Assembly (NCBI RefSeq): GCF_040225985.1
Contig: NZ_JBBPEU010000001.1
Coordinates: 62,001 to 126,000 of the forward strand
Source: Shimia sp040225985
GTDB lineage: Bacteria; Pseudomonadota; Alphaproteobacteria; Rhodobacterales; Rhodobacteraceae
Direction: 5' to 3'
DNA: 64,000 nt
Shown here: in pieces, positions 7,357 to 15,076 of the stretch
Layout of the letters: the number at the start of each line of letters is the position of its first letter
Numbering within the stretch: position 1 is the stretch's first letter
The notes under the pieces: model-generated
The model's database searches: none
What the model saw: only the letters and a program-made list of their open reading frames with translations
Told to the model about the DNA's origin: nothing
Position numbers and translations under genes: made by a program

Positions 7357-9027
7357 TTATTGCCAGCTGTCGAAGACCTGGCGTGCCAGTTCGCTTTCGG
7401 GGCGCAGGTTCTCGATTCCTCCATACGGGGCGTCCTTGCCCAGCGGTAAGTGCGGGTATTTTGCGATGGTCTTCTGGTGACGTTTCAACATGTCTTGGAA
7501 GCTGGCGCCGGACCAGAGCGAATAGCCGACCTGGGCGTGCTGCTCGCGCGGGTCACGCAGAACATTGAAGACAGGGGCTGCCGCGCCGGGTTGTCCGGGG
7601 GCAGGCATGTGCATCTTGAATTCCTGCTTCACGATGGACCGCAACACAGGCCCTTCGTAGATATAGACATAGTCGCGGCGGCTGTTGCCTTCACCCATGA
7701 GGAACAACGCGGTCTGATCTACACCGTCGATCACACGGTCGCGTGGGATGTGATCGGTGGCCCCTGCGATACGAGCGAAGGTGGTGAACAAGTCCGAGAC
7801 GTGAATGATGTCCCCCGCTGCGCTGCCTGCTTCAATGGCGGCGGGCCAGCGGACAAAGGCGTCAGTGCGCACACCGCCTTCGAGGTGTTGGGTCTTGCCG
7901 CCACGATAGATCAGCTGGTTCAGGCCGCTGGTGCCTTCGTAGTGATACATCAGCCCGTTGTCGGCCATCAGGATTACTAGGGTGTTGTCGGCTTTGCCGG
8001 TTTCCTCAAGCGCTGTCATCAACTCGCCTACCCAGTCGTCCAGAACCTCCATCTTGTCGGCCATGAAGCCGCCGTTGCGCGACCGTGCCTGATCGGAATA
8101 GGCGAAATTCAGTGGGTATAGCGGCCAGTATTGCAGAAAGAAAGGTTCATCCTGCGCGGCCAGTTTTTGCAGCTGTTCGATGGCCTGGTCCTGATACCGT
8201 TGGTTCATGTCCTCGTATTTGGCCTGGGTCCATTCCTCGCCCGGCGCCATGTCGACTTCACGCGCCAGACCACCGGCTTCGGCCTCGACTCCTGTCACCA
8301 GACCATAGGGTTTGAAGCGTTGGTCAATTGCGAAGTCGCCGGATTGGCCCGAGGCGTGGAAGCCCAGCATGTTGTTGGCCACCATCGCTTCGCGAGTCAT
8401 CAGGCTGAGTTGCACCTGCTGGTGCAGGGGGAAGGCCGCCCAGTCAAAGCCCTGGTTGTGCGGATAGGCCTGTTCGATGTCGCCCTGATGCCATTTACCG
8501 ACGTGTGAGGTGTTATAGCCCACCTCTTTCAGGATTTCGGCGATGGTGACTTCTTCGGCTGAAAGACCTTCGCCCACCAGCGCGACCTTAACCTCTTCGA
8601 CACCTGCACGCACTGGGTGGCGGCCCGTGAGCATGGCAGTGCGTGTCGGCGTACAGGAGGGTTCGGTGTACATGCGCATCAGCGACAGGCTTTCGTCAGC
8701 CAATTGGTTGATGTTGGGTGTCTCAAAGCCGGTGACGTAGTTCATCTTGCGGCTGCCCATTTGACCGAAGCTGACATCGTCGATCAGGACATAGAGAATG
8801 TTGGGGGGCTTGCCTCCGTTGGCATCGCGGATCGCCGCCAGAGCGTCACCGATCTCAACGTCTTGCGCATCCCATTTCTCGCCATGCTGCGCGCGCAGGA
8901 AGTTGTACTCGCCATCATGGATAATATCACCTTCGGCTGCGCTGGCGGCATTCATGGTCAAGCTGGTGGCCAAGGCAATGACGCCGGTTTTCAGCCAACT
9001 GCCCATACTGTTCGGGTGTTCTGTCAT
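7357..9027 (-). CDS. Periplasmic arylsulfatase-type sulfatase B
   Basis: 556 aa from ATG 9027, chosen because AAAGGA lies 6-8 bases upstream; an in-frame ATG at 9045 would add six residues and has a poorer site. Signal peptide about residues 1-30 (hydrophobic VIALATSLTMNAASA). Metal-site DD is in LIDDVSFG (about 83-84). C125 in CTPTR is the formylglycine cysteine, followed by GRHPVRAG, GKWHQGD and ADNG. It is clearly paralogous to sulfatase A over the full length, including the unusual N-terminal extension. It forms an operon with the small upstream gene at 9056-9277 and with the downstream phosphatase. The substrate is not known. Confidence 0.93.
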   Translation of the reverse strand: MTEHPNSMGSWLKTGVIALATSLTMNAASAAEGDIIHDGEYNFLRAQHGEKWDAQDVEIGDALAAIRDANGGKPPNILYVLIDDVSFGQMGSRKMNYVTGFETPNINQLADESLSLMRMYTEPSCTPTRTAMLTGRHPVRAGVEEVKVALVGEGLSAEEVTIAEILKEVGYNTSHVGKWHQGDIEQAYPHNQGFDWAAFPLHQQVQLSLMTREAMVANNMLGFHASGQSGDFAIDQRFKPYGLVTGVEAEAGGLAREVDMAPGEEWTQAKYEDMNQRYQDQAIEQLQKLAAQDEPFFLQYWPLYPLNFAYSDQARSRNGGFMADKMEVLDDWVGELMTALEETGKADNTLVILMADNGLMYHYEGTSGLNQLIYRGGKTQHLEGGVRTDAFVRWPAAIEAGSAAGDIIHVSDLFTTFARIAGATDHIPRDRVIDGVDQTALFLMGEGNSRRDYVYIYEGPVLRSIVKQEFKMHMPAPGQPGAAAPVFNVLRDPREQHAQVGYSLWSGASFQDMLKRHQKTIAKYPHLPLGKDAPYGGIENLRPESELARQVFDSWQ

Positions 9028-9055
9028 GTCTGGTCCTTTGTTCAAAAGAGTAGGT

Positions 9056-9277
9056 TCATTCTGCGATCCGAATGAGAATTTCGGTCCTAAGTGCGTCGAG
9101 TGTCGTTTTCAGATCCCGGATTTGTGGTGCGGCAGTTTCGGATGTGTTGTTCGAGAGGCTTGCGAGTTCTTCTTCCAGAGTTTGAAGATCCTGGCAGACC
9201 TCGTTGAGAACCGGATCGACCTGTCGCTTGCGGCGGACCAATTCCCAGTCCAGAAGAGGATTCAGGTTAACGCTCAA
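9056..9277 (-). CDS. Small coiled-coil protein, TTG start, heads sulfatase B operon
   Basis: 73 aa, not recognised. It has long charged helices with heptad-like leucines (VLNEVCQDLQTLEEELASLS, then RDLKTTLDALRTEILIRI), no signal peptide and no membrane segment. The start is a TTG at 9277 preceded by GGAGAG six bases away. No ATG is available in frame, so the strong Shine-Dalgarno decides. The stop is 28 bp before the sulfatase B start. It may be a cytoplasmic regulator or adaptor of the cluster. The reading is moderate because the protein is short. Confidence 0.55.
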   Translation of the reverse strand: MSVNLNPLLDWELVRRKRQVDPVLNEVCQDLQTLEEELASLSNNTSETAAPQIRDLKTTLDALRTEILIRIAE

Positions 9278-9357
9278 TAGACACTCTCCAAAGGGTGGCC
9301 GTTTGCAGCCACAAGTTGCTGGACTGCTGCTTGCGACGGTCTATTGTTTCGCCTGTG

Positions 9358-9374
9358 CGTAAAAGTGTTTTACG
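9358..9374. promoter_or_regulatory. Inverted repeat between divergent sulfatase B operon and TPR regulator
   Basis: CGTAAAA-gtg-TTTTACG is a perfect 7-bp palindrome with a 3-bp centre in the 191-bp divergent intergenic region. It is well placed to be an operator for the regulator encoded at 9469. Confidence 0.4.
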
Positions 9375-9468
9375 GTAAATCACTCACCTAGCCGCTTGAC
9401 GAACAGGGACTATCCATCAAGTCAACTGCAGCAAATGGATTTGGACAGCAGCGCCAGAAGGGGCATTC

Positions 9469-10779
9469 GTGACGCAGGAAACTGAAATCCGGCTTTCGTT
9501 GAAAAGTGTCACGTCGAGCGACGCGTTTGTTGCTTCACCACGCATTGTGGACTTCCTGACCTACGTGGTCGAAGAGACGCTTGCCGGACGGCAAGACGCA
9601 ATCAAGGCCAAAACCATTGCGATGGACGTCTACGGCCGCACTCCGCAAGACGATCTGCCAACAAACCTTGTCCGAGTCGATGCGGGCAGGCTGCGGCGAA
9701 TGCTGGATGATTACTACTATGGCCCGGTGAATGACCCCGTCAGGATCAGTATCCCGAAAGGGTCTTATGTGCCGGTTTTCGAAGAGCTGACACCAACACA
9801 TAACGAGACCAGTATTCCTTCGTCACGCGGCGCAAAAGCTGACTGGGGACTCCCCCGACGCGCGTCAGTCATCATCTTGTTGTCGACGGCGCTTTTTCTG
9901 TCTGTTGGAGCTCTAGCCTATCTGCTGCTCTTTCAAGAAGATGATCCCGAGGGACGTTCTGACCGGTCTGCTATCCTGGCTGCACAACGCACGGCGACGT
10001 TTGAAGTGTCGCCGGGGCGCTTGAAAAGCACCTTTATGGTTAGACAGGCCAAAGATTTAATCTTTCCGTCCTTCGACCCCGTACGTCTAGAAAGTGCCCT
10101 CAACTTGTTTGAAAGAGCCTATGCTTTGGATTCCTCCAACAGCGATGCGCTGGCTGGGGTCGCTTTGACAACATCAATGAAGGGGCTTCTATCTCCCCCA
10201 TCTGACGCGCGCGAAGCTTGGGTCGAAAAGGGTCTCGCATTGTCTGAGGATGCCATTCACATGGCTCCTTCTTCGGCATGGGCTCAGATTTCTCATGCGT
10301 GGGCCTTGTTGGCGGGTGGCAAAGCGGACAAAGCGATCGCCAAGGCCGAACAGAGCGCAGCCCTGGCACCACAAGATGCCGTAGTGCAGGACTTTCAAGC
10401 GATCATATATTTGTTTTCAGGTCGCTTCGATGAAGCGGTTCGAGTTTGTGATCCGACACTTGATGCGCTGCCCTATAATCAGCGCTCACCTCGTATGAAT
10501 GCTTTGGGCGTAGCATTGTTTTATCTCGGAGAATACGAAAAGGCGGTCTCGGCACTGTTAGCATCTGCAGCGCACGGTGCGCCTGTGAGTTCATTGGCCA
10601 CTGCATATTTGGCGGCCGCCTACCAAATGGATGGTCAAAAAGGTAAGTCTCTCGAGTTGGTAGATGATATTCGAGATATATGGCCGGAGGTTGATATAGT
10701 GGGTCTCAACCGAATTCTTTTTTTGCGGCATGTTGATACCAAGACCTTCGAGACTGCTCTAAAAAATGCCGGCTACTAG
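9469..10779 (+). CDS. Membrane-anchored regulator: N-terminal DNA-binding-like domain, one TM helix, TPR repeats
   Basis: 436 aa. GTG start with AGAAGGGG upstream. Residues ~1-105 hold a conserved domain (RIVDFLTYVVEETLAGR, KAKTIAMDVYGR, VRVDAGRLRRML, RISIPKGSYVPVFEE) seen at the N-terminus of bacterial adenylate-cyclase-like and TPR regulators, where it is taken as a winged-helix-type module. One TM segment spans about 127-150 (ASVIILLSTALFLSVGALAY). The C-terminal ~250 residues are helical TPR-like repeats, presumably periplasmic. The layout suggests a one-component transmembrane regulator of the ToxR type. It is divergent from the sulfatase B operon, which it may control. Confidence 0.75.
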   Translation: MTQETEIRLSLKSVTSSDAFVASPRIVDFLTYVVEETLAGRQDAIKAKTIAMDVYGRTPQDDLPTNLVRVDAGRLRRMLDDYYYGPVNDPVRISIPKGSYVPVFEELTPTHNETSIPSSRGAKADWGLPRRASVIILLSTALFLSVGALAYLLLFQEDDPEGRSDRSAILAAQRTATFEVSPGRLKSTFMVRQAKDLIFPSFDPVRLESALNLFERAYALDSSNSDALAGVALTTSMKGLLSPPSDAREAWVEKGLALSEDAIHMAPSSAWAQISHAWALLAGGKADKAIAKAEQSAALAPQDAVVQDFQAIIYLFSGRFDEAVRVCDPTLDALPYNQRSPRMNALGVALFYLGEYEKAVSALLASAAHGAPVSSLATAYLAAAYQMDGQKGKSLELVDDIRDIWPEVDIVGLNRILFLRHVDTKTFETALKNAGY

Positions 10780-10840
10780 GTGGTTTAAATCAATATTGAC
10801 GGGCCCCTCTCTCGACCGGGCAACTTGACCTGACCAAGGA

Positions 10841-10862
10841 AGCTTAAGGACAGCCTTAAGCT
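10841..10862 (+). terminator. Perfect 9-bp hairpin after the TPR regulator
   Basis: AGCTTAAGG-acag-CCTTAAGCT, 62 bp past the stop at 10779. It is AT-rich and lacks a T-run, so it is a weak terminator candidate or a protein-binding palindrome. Confidence 0.35.
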
Positions 10863-11287
10863 CTTGCTTAGTCTGATATTGAAATCTTCATCTATAGAGG
10901 TCGCTGTTGGCTCTAGCCGGCAGCCGAAGAGATTAGGATCGCGGAAGAACCCCTATATGCAGGCGAGAACAATACCTCTGTGGCCCATCGCAATGGCGAC
11001 CGGGATTCCGGAAAGTCTTCCGTACGGCACCACTGCGTTGAGTTTTTGGGTCTCAATTTGGGACGCAATCTAGGCGCAGCTCTGTTCGCAATCTTTCAGA
11101 GTCTCTTCAAAGTATACGCTTTTAGATCATTTGACCAACGCCGCTTATCCGTCGGGCCGATGACCAGACCGCACTCCGTTAGAAACTCACTGCGATCATC
11201 CAAGAAGCCACTCCGTAAGGAAAGACATCTCGCATGGAACCGCAGATCACAACGCTACAAGGAAGGTCGGGTAAGAACACCCGTTTC

Positions 11288-11388
11288 TGTTTCCTAACCA
11301 TTGGTCACACCTTTGAAGGCTCCTGTCATCGTTAGGCCGAATCGGACAATAGGAAACAATGACTTAGCGCAATTCATGTCACACCTTT
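11288..11388. repeat. Paired inverted and direct repeats before the excisionase-like gene
   Basis: TGTTTCCTA (11288-11296) is matched by its reverse complement TAGGAAACA (11350-11358). GTCACACCTTT occurs twice in direct orientation (11304-11314 and 11378-11388). Interleaved direct and inverted short repeats beside recombinase and HTH genes are typical of recombinase arm or excisionase sites; this role is inference. Confidence 0.4.
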
Positions 11389-11489
11389 CCAAGACGTCGC
11401 CACATACTCTTGAGCTGTCGAAGAGCATCCTGAGCCTTACAAGCAGACCGTAATGACACGGCCTGCAACGTAATCAGGAGAAGTCAAAA

Positions 11490-11693
11490 ATGGCGCATCT
11501 CACTCAAGCCCAACTTGCAAAACGCTAGCATATCTCTCCTCGGACGCTGGAACAATGGCGTTGGCTTGGAAAGGGGCCGAAGTTTCTTAAGATCCGTGCG
11601 CGGGTTCTATACGACGAAGCCGAAGTCGAGGCATTCGAGGCCGCACAACTTTGCCAAAACACACATGGCCCGTTGGCAAGGGGGCGTATCTGA
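11490..11693 (+). pseudogene. AlpA/excisionase-like HTH gene interrupted by an amber codon
   Basis: ATG 11490 has AGGAG nine bases upstream. The frame reads MAHLTQAQLAKR, TAG (11526-11528), then HISPRTLEQWRWLGKGPKFL and on to a TGA at 11691-11693. It is a MerR/AlpA-type winged-HTH. The family has Trp right after the AKR/ARR motif, so the TAG replaces a TGG by one base change. No alternative start follows in frame. The TGA overlaps the ATG of the next gene (TGATG), so translation was coupled. Either the gene is dead, or the amber is read through. Confidence 0.72.
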
Positions 11694-12199
11694 TGGCCAA
11701 GAAATTCCCGGTTCAAAGGGTCAAGGTACACCACGTCTATGATGTGTGGGAGGTCGCTCAGCTTCTTGGCTGTCACAAGCAAACGGTCATCCGCTGGATC
11801 AATTTCAAAGGTCTTGCCGCGGAAAAAAGCCGCAAGCCGTGGTTGATTGAGGGGAAGGACCTCAAAGCCTTTCTTGGTGTCCGCCAGACAAAGACCGCCG
11901 TCAAACTGGCACTGCACCACTGCTATTGCCTTGGGTGCAAATCTCCACGCGAACCCGATGGAAAAATGGCCGATTACACGCAGCAGACCCCTGAAACCGG
12001 GCGCTTGACTGGCCTTTGTCACGAGTGTGGTTCGCTTATGCACAAGGTCGTCAGGCGCACCGATCTGGAGGCAATTCGCGCCAAAATCGAGGTAACGGTT
12101 CAGCAGGCCTCCCCAAGATTAGTGTCCCTTAACGATCCCGGTTCAAAAGTCACGTTCAAACAGGAGGTTGGGCACCATGCCAAGACGCAACACAAATAA
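11693..12199 (+). CDS. HTH protein with zinc-finger-like Cys pairs (recombinase-associated)
   Basis: 168 aa from ATG 11693, which overlaps the upstream stop; a purine-rich AAGGGGG site precedes it. Residues ~10-60 are an excisionase-type HTH (YDVWEVAQLLGCHKQTVIRW, then LIEGKDLKAFL). It is followed by CYCLGCKSPRE and LCHECGSL, two CxxC-type knuckles that could bind zinc. The C-terminus is basic and helical. It ends 23 bp inside the recombinase gene, so the two overlap and are likely made together. It is a plausible directionality factor or accessory DNA-binding subunit of the recombinase. I do not know a named family. Confidence 0.78.
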   Translation: MAKKFPVQRVKVHHVYDVWEVAQLLGCHKQTVIRWINFKGLAAEKSRKPWLIEGKDLKAFLGVRQTKTAVKLALHHCYCLGCKSPREPDGKMADYTQQTPETGRLTGLCHECGSLMHKVVRRTDLEAIRAKIEVTVQQASPRLVSLNDPGSKVTFKQEVGHHAKTQHK

Positions 12200-13235
12200 C
12201 CTGCGAATTAAGCGAAAATACCTCATCTGGCGAAAGGACGCACGCGGCATTGCAGAGGCATCCCTCGACAAGACCGCCGCTGCAATCGCGCTTTATAACG
12301 ACTGGCTCGCGGGCAGGGATTTTCGTGCATTCCATGCAGAGCGTGCCCGCGCCTTCAAGAGGCACCTTGGCGGGCTTCGGAACGAACGGACAGGCGCACC
12401 TTTGTCCGCCGCTACCGTCAATGGAACGCTGCGCGAGTTAAAGGCGTTCTATTACTGGATGGCAGATCAGCCCGGTTACAAATCCAAGATCAGTCGTGCC
12501 GATGCTGACTACCTGACACCAGATCGCAGGTCCGAGAATGCACGGCGTGGAACTCTGTGGAAACCGCACCCTTCGCCCGCCCAGGCCCGCTACGCTATCG
12601 AACGGATGCCGACCGACACAGTAATTGAACGCCGGAACCGTGCCTTTGTCACTTTTCTGTTCCTAACAGGCTCTCGTGAGGGTGCCGCGATTTCACTGTC
12701 CTTGCGAAATCTCGACCTCACAAACGGGTGCGTGCAATTCGATGGGCGACACGTTGACACAAAATTCGGCAAGTCCTTCTCGACCGGTTTTTATCCATTC
12801 GGCACATTTGCCGAAAAGATCCTCGCCGATTGGGTTGCCGAATTGACGCACGATCATCTTTTCAGTGCAACAGACCCGTTATTTCCTAAAACCAAGGTCG
12901 GTGTAGGAGCGTCGCGCAAATTTGAGGTTGTGGGTATTTCGCGCGCACCTTGGAAAAGCGCATCCAGCGCCGCAAAGATCTTTAAGCAGGCTTTTGCAGA
13001 TGCGGGACTTCCGCCCTTTCCCCCTCATCGGGTGCGCAACACAATGAGCGATCTAGCGAACGAGCATTGCCGTACGCCTGAGGACTATAAAGCTTGGTCG
13101 CAGAACATGGGCCATGATGACGTTCTTACCACCTTTAGGTCTTACGGAACCGTTCCGCAAGGGCGGCAGATGGAATTGATGAACCGGTTTCGAGACCGTG
13201 AAGGCAAAGACGACGGCTTCGATATACTTGATTGA
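12177..13235 (+). CDS. Tyrosine recombinase of the mobile element
   Basis: 352 aa from ATG 12177, chosen for AGGAGG nine bases upstream rather than the TTG at 12168. An N-terminal core-binding domain (~10-110: LYNDWLAGRDFRAFHAERAR and following) precedes the catalytic domain. The first Arg is in TGSREGAAISL, HxxR is PPHRVRN, the late His is in NMGHDD and Tyr in FRSYGT. It differs from the integrase at 1-1016 and lacks the DUF4102 arm domain. It is the third gene of the HTH / HTH-zinc / recombinase cassette and ends 5 bp from the QueC-like gene, which converges on it. It likely moves the whole 10.8-15.9 kb element. Confidence 0.88.
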   Translation: MPRRNTNNLRIKRKYLIWRKDARGIAEASLDKTAAAIALYNDWLAGRDFRAFHAERARAFKRHLGGLRNERTGAPLSAATVNGTLRELKAFYYWMADQPGYKSKISRADADYLTPDRRSENARRGTLWKPHPSPAQARYAIERMPTDTVIERRNRAFVTFLFLTGSREGAAISLSLRNLDLTNGCVQFDGRHVDTKFGKSFSTGFYPFGTFAEKILADWVAELTHDHLFSATDPLFPKTKVGVGASRKFEVVGISRAPWKSASSAAKIFKQAFADAGLPPFPPHRVRNTMSDLANEHCRTPEDYKAWSQNMGHDDVLTTFRSYGTVPQGRQMELMNRFRDREGKDDGFDILD

Positions 13236-13246
13236 TACCATCAATC
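13230..13246. terminator. Hairpin spanning both convergent stop codons
   Basis: GATTGAT-acc-ATCAATC is a 7-bp perfect inverted repeat containing the recombinase stop and the QueC-like gene's stop. It may be a compact bidirectional terminator. It is AT-rich and weak, so this is tentative. Confidence 0.35.
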
Positions 13247-15076
13247 GTCACAAACTTTCCGAACCGTTATACGGTCCGGGTACAGCCGATATCCATGCCA
13301 AGGCTGATTTTCGATAACTGCGTCGGCTTCTTTAGGTTCTCTGCCAGCAGAAACCATTTTCTGTCTCAGCAACTGCCTCGCACGGTTGACCCGCCGGCGC
13401 AGAGCTTCATCGCTGTCCAAGCCCAATATCTGTGCCAGTTTCGCTGCACTTTCGAATGGATAATCGAGAAGCGCTTTACCTTGTCCCGCACCTTCAAGCC
13501 ACTTCTCAGCCAAAGCAATCACAAGATCCGCCGTCGCGTTGCGTTCGATAATGATCTCGCCGTCGATCACAACGCGACGCCTACCCTCATCCACCTCCAC
13601 TATGGCCGATTTGGAAGGTTCATAGTCGGCAATAGGTGGCGAATCGATTTTGGGCAAGAATGCCGACCGTTGCGCTTCACCGTAGAGTCTTGGCAGACTT
13701 CCTTCCGCAAAATCCTCCGCACCCCTTGCCTTCAACGTCGTTCTCATCACTTCGGACACACCGACCCCATGCCGCTTTAGCAGCATTGCGATCATATGAA
13801 GCGCCGTCTCCGTGGGTTGCGCCAAATGACCAGCCGCACTGATTACGGCTGGCAAGGCACGTTCCAATTCTTGCGCTGTGACATGCTCATAGGCACATGC
13901 GCTCTGCAGATAAGACAGCGCTATTTCTCGGTCTCGGACATCGGTTCTGGCGTCGTCCATCAAGGAAACCCGGTATGCCTCTTCTGGATCGAACCGATCC
14001 AAACCAGCAGCAAGAACGGCAAACCGCCGATCAATGCACTGCGAGCATCGACCACAGTGAATGTGTTGCTTGGTCTGGTTGTGAACGTCCGCACAGCTTC
14101 GGGTCTGTGCTATCTGGTCGGTCATCCCCAACCGCGCAACCGTCTCGACCACCTCCCTCTTCGTTCGCCAGAAAAATGGGTTGTCGATCCGGGTTTCAGA
14201 CTTGAACACAAGGCTCAGGAAATCGGAGAACCTAGTAAGGGTTTGCGGATGGGTTGTCCTAGTCGCACGAGTGCCGAGAACATTGCCAACCGGTGACAGA
14301 TTCAAGCTGACAATCCCGTTCTCATAAAATGAGACTCTGTTCAAATTGTATGCCTGGGCTGTGACCGCGCCCAGCGCTGCGAAAAGAAACGATCTGGCTC
14401 GGTGCGTCCCATCCTTGAGTCCTTTGCCCACCATCTGCACCTGCACCGAGATATGACGGCAACAGCCTTCCCCAAACTTCAAGGCCAAGGCCTTGTGAAG
14501 ATTGCGCTGAACCGGTGCGATCTTCGACGCGGAAAAGTGGCTCACCAATGCGACCCGTTGGTTTTGCTCCGCAATTTCTTCAAGTGCACCGGCAAAGGAA
14601 TCAAGGCCACCCGAAAACATAAGAACGCGCGTAGGCTGCCAAGCGCTCGCCTCATCAAATTTGAAAAACAGAGATCGTTCGGCTTCGCCCCCTTCTTTCG
14701 CAAGAAATCGAAAAACGAACCGATCTCCGGACAGGAACATCAGCATCTCTTCTAACGCCGAAACCACTTCTGTGCAGTCCCAAAACGCGAGATCACGAAC
14801 TGGCATCTCGACTTCAAAGTGCCGGTGCCATTGCGCCCCCATTTGCCTGTCCGCCGTTCCTCCACGACTGACGGCAGCATCGGCTCCGTAGACTACTGCC
14901 GCGACCTCCAGCAGGTCCATTGTTCGGTCAGACAAGTCGGCCACAAGCTGCGCGCTCAAATGGCTGATGCAAACTTTGACCCCGACCGGTTTCCCGTCAA
15001 TCGTGAGACGCAATTGAGCATCACCACCGCTTTTGGTCAGCGGCGGTAGGCACCGAACCCGATGCTCAAACGGCAT
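13241..15076 (-). CDS. QueC-like PP-loop ATPase with C-terminal winged helix
   Basis: 611 aa from ATG 15076, inside the last codons of the upstream gene (11-bp overlap). Residues ~1-150 are an accessory N-terminal domain. The PP-loop is MFSGGLDSFAG (SGGxDS at ~155-160). The C-terminal part of the QueC fold has C328 and CGRCSQC (C341, C344, C347), the four-cysteine zinc site of 7-cyano-7-deazaguanine synthases. Residues ~485-611 form an OmpR-like winged helix ending in HGYRLYPDRITVR. QueC makes preQ0 from 7-carboxy-7-deazaguanine with ATP. At 611 aa this is far longer than housekeeping QueC (~230). Such large QueC-like proteins occur in anti-phage systems. It pairs with the MGHIRLG gene upstream. 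Confidence 0.85.
   Translation of the reverse strand: MPFEHRVRCLPPLTKSGGDAQLRLTIDGKPVGVKVCISHLSAQLVADLSDRTMDLLEVAAVVYGADAAVSRGGTADRQMGAQWHRHFEVEMPVRDLAFWDCTEVVSALEEMLMFLSGDRFVFRFLAKEGGEAERSLFFKFDEASAWQPTRVLMFSGGLDSFAGALEEIAEQNQRVALVSHFSASKIAPVQRNLHKALALKFGEGCCRHISVQVQMVGKGLKDGTHRARSFLFAALGAVTAQAYNLNRVSFYENGIVSLNLSPVGNVLGTRATRTTHPQTLTRFSDFLSLVFKSETRIDNPFFWRTKREVVETVARLGMTDQIAQTRSCADVHNQTKQHIHCGRCSQCIDRRFAVLAAGLDRFDPEEAYRVSLMDDARTDVRDREIALSYLQSACAYEHVTAQELERALPAVISAAGHLAQPTETALHMIAMLLKRHGVGVSEVMRTTLKARGAEDFAEGSLPRLYGEAQRSAFLPKIDSPPIADYEPSKSAIVEVDEGRRRVVIDGEIIIERNATADLVIALAEKWLEGAGQGKALLDYPFESAAKLAQILGLDSDEALRRRVNRARQLLRQKMVSAGREPKEADAVIENQPWHGYRLYPDRITVRKVCDD

Larger units (their letters stand above)
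10780..11489. other. 710-bp stretch without a convincing gene
   Basis: Several open frames exist but none has a Shine-Dalgarno, a recognisable domain or persuasive codon use. The stretch holds a hairpin at 10841-10862, a 9-bp inverted repeat and an 11-bp direct repeat (11288-11388). It lies directly before an excisionase-like gene, so I take it as the regulatory/attachment end of the mobile element, possibly with decayed coding remnants. Confidence 0.5.

Noticed and set aside
10980..11297. 105-codon rightward open frame in the gene-free stretch
   Set aside because: No Shine-Dalgarno, no recognisable domain, composition not protein-like.
10780..11490. Duplicate of the tRNA-Lys 3' end as distal att site
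   Set aside because: No stretch resembling the T-arm/acceptor sequence was found by eye in this region.
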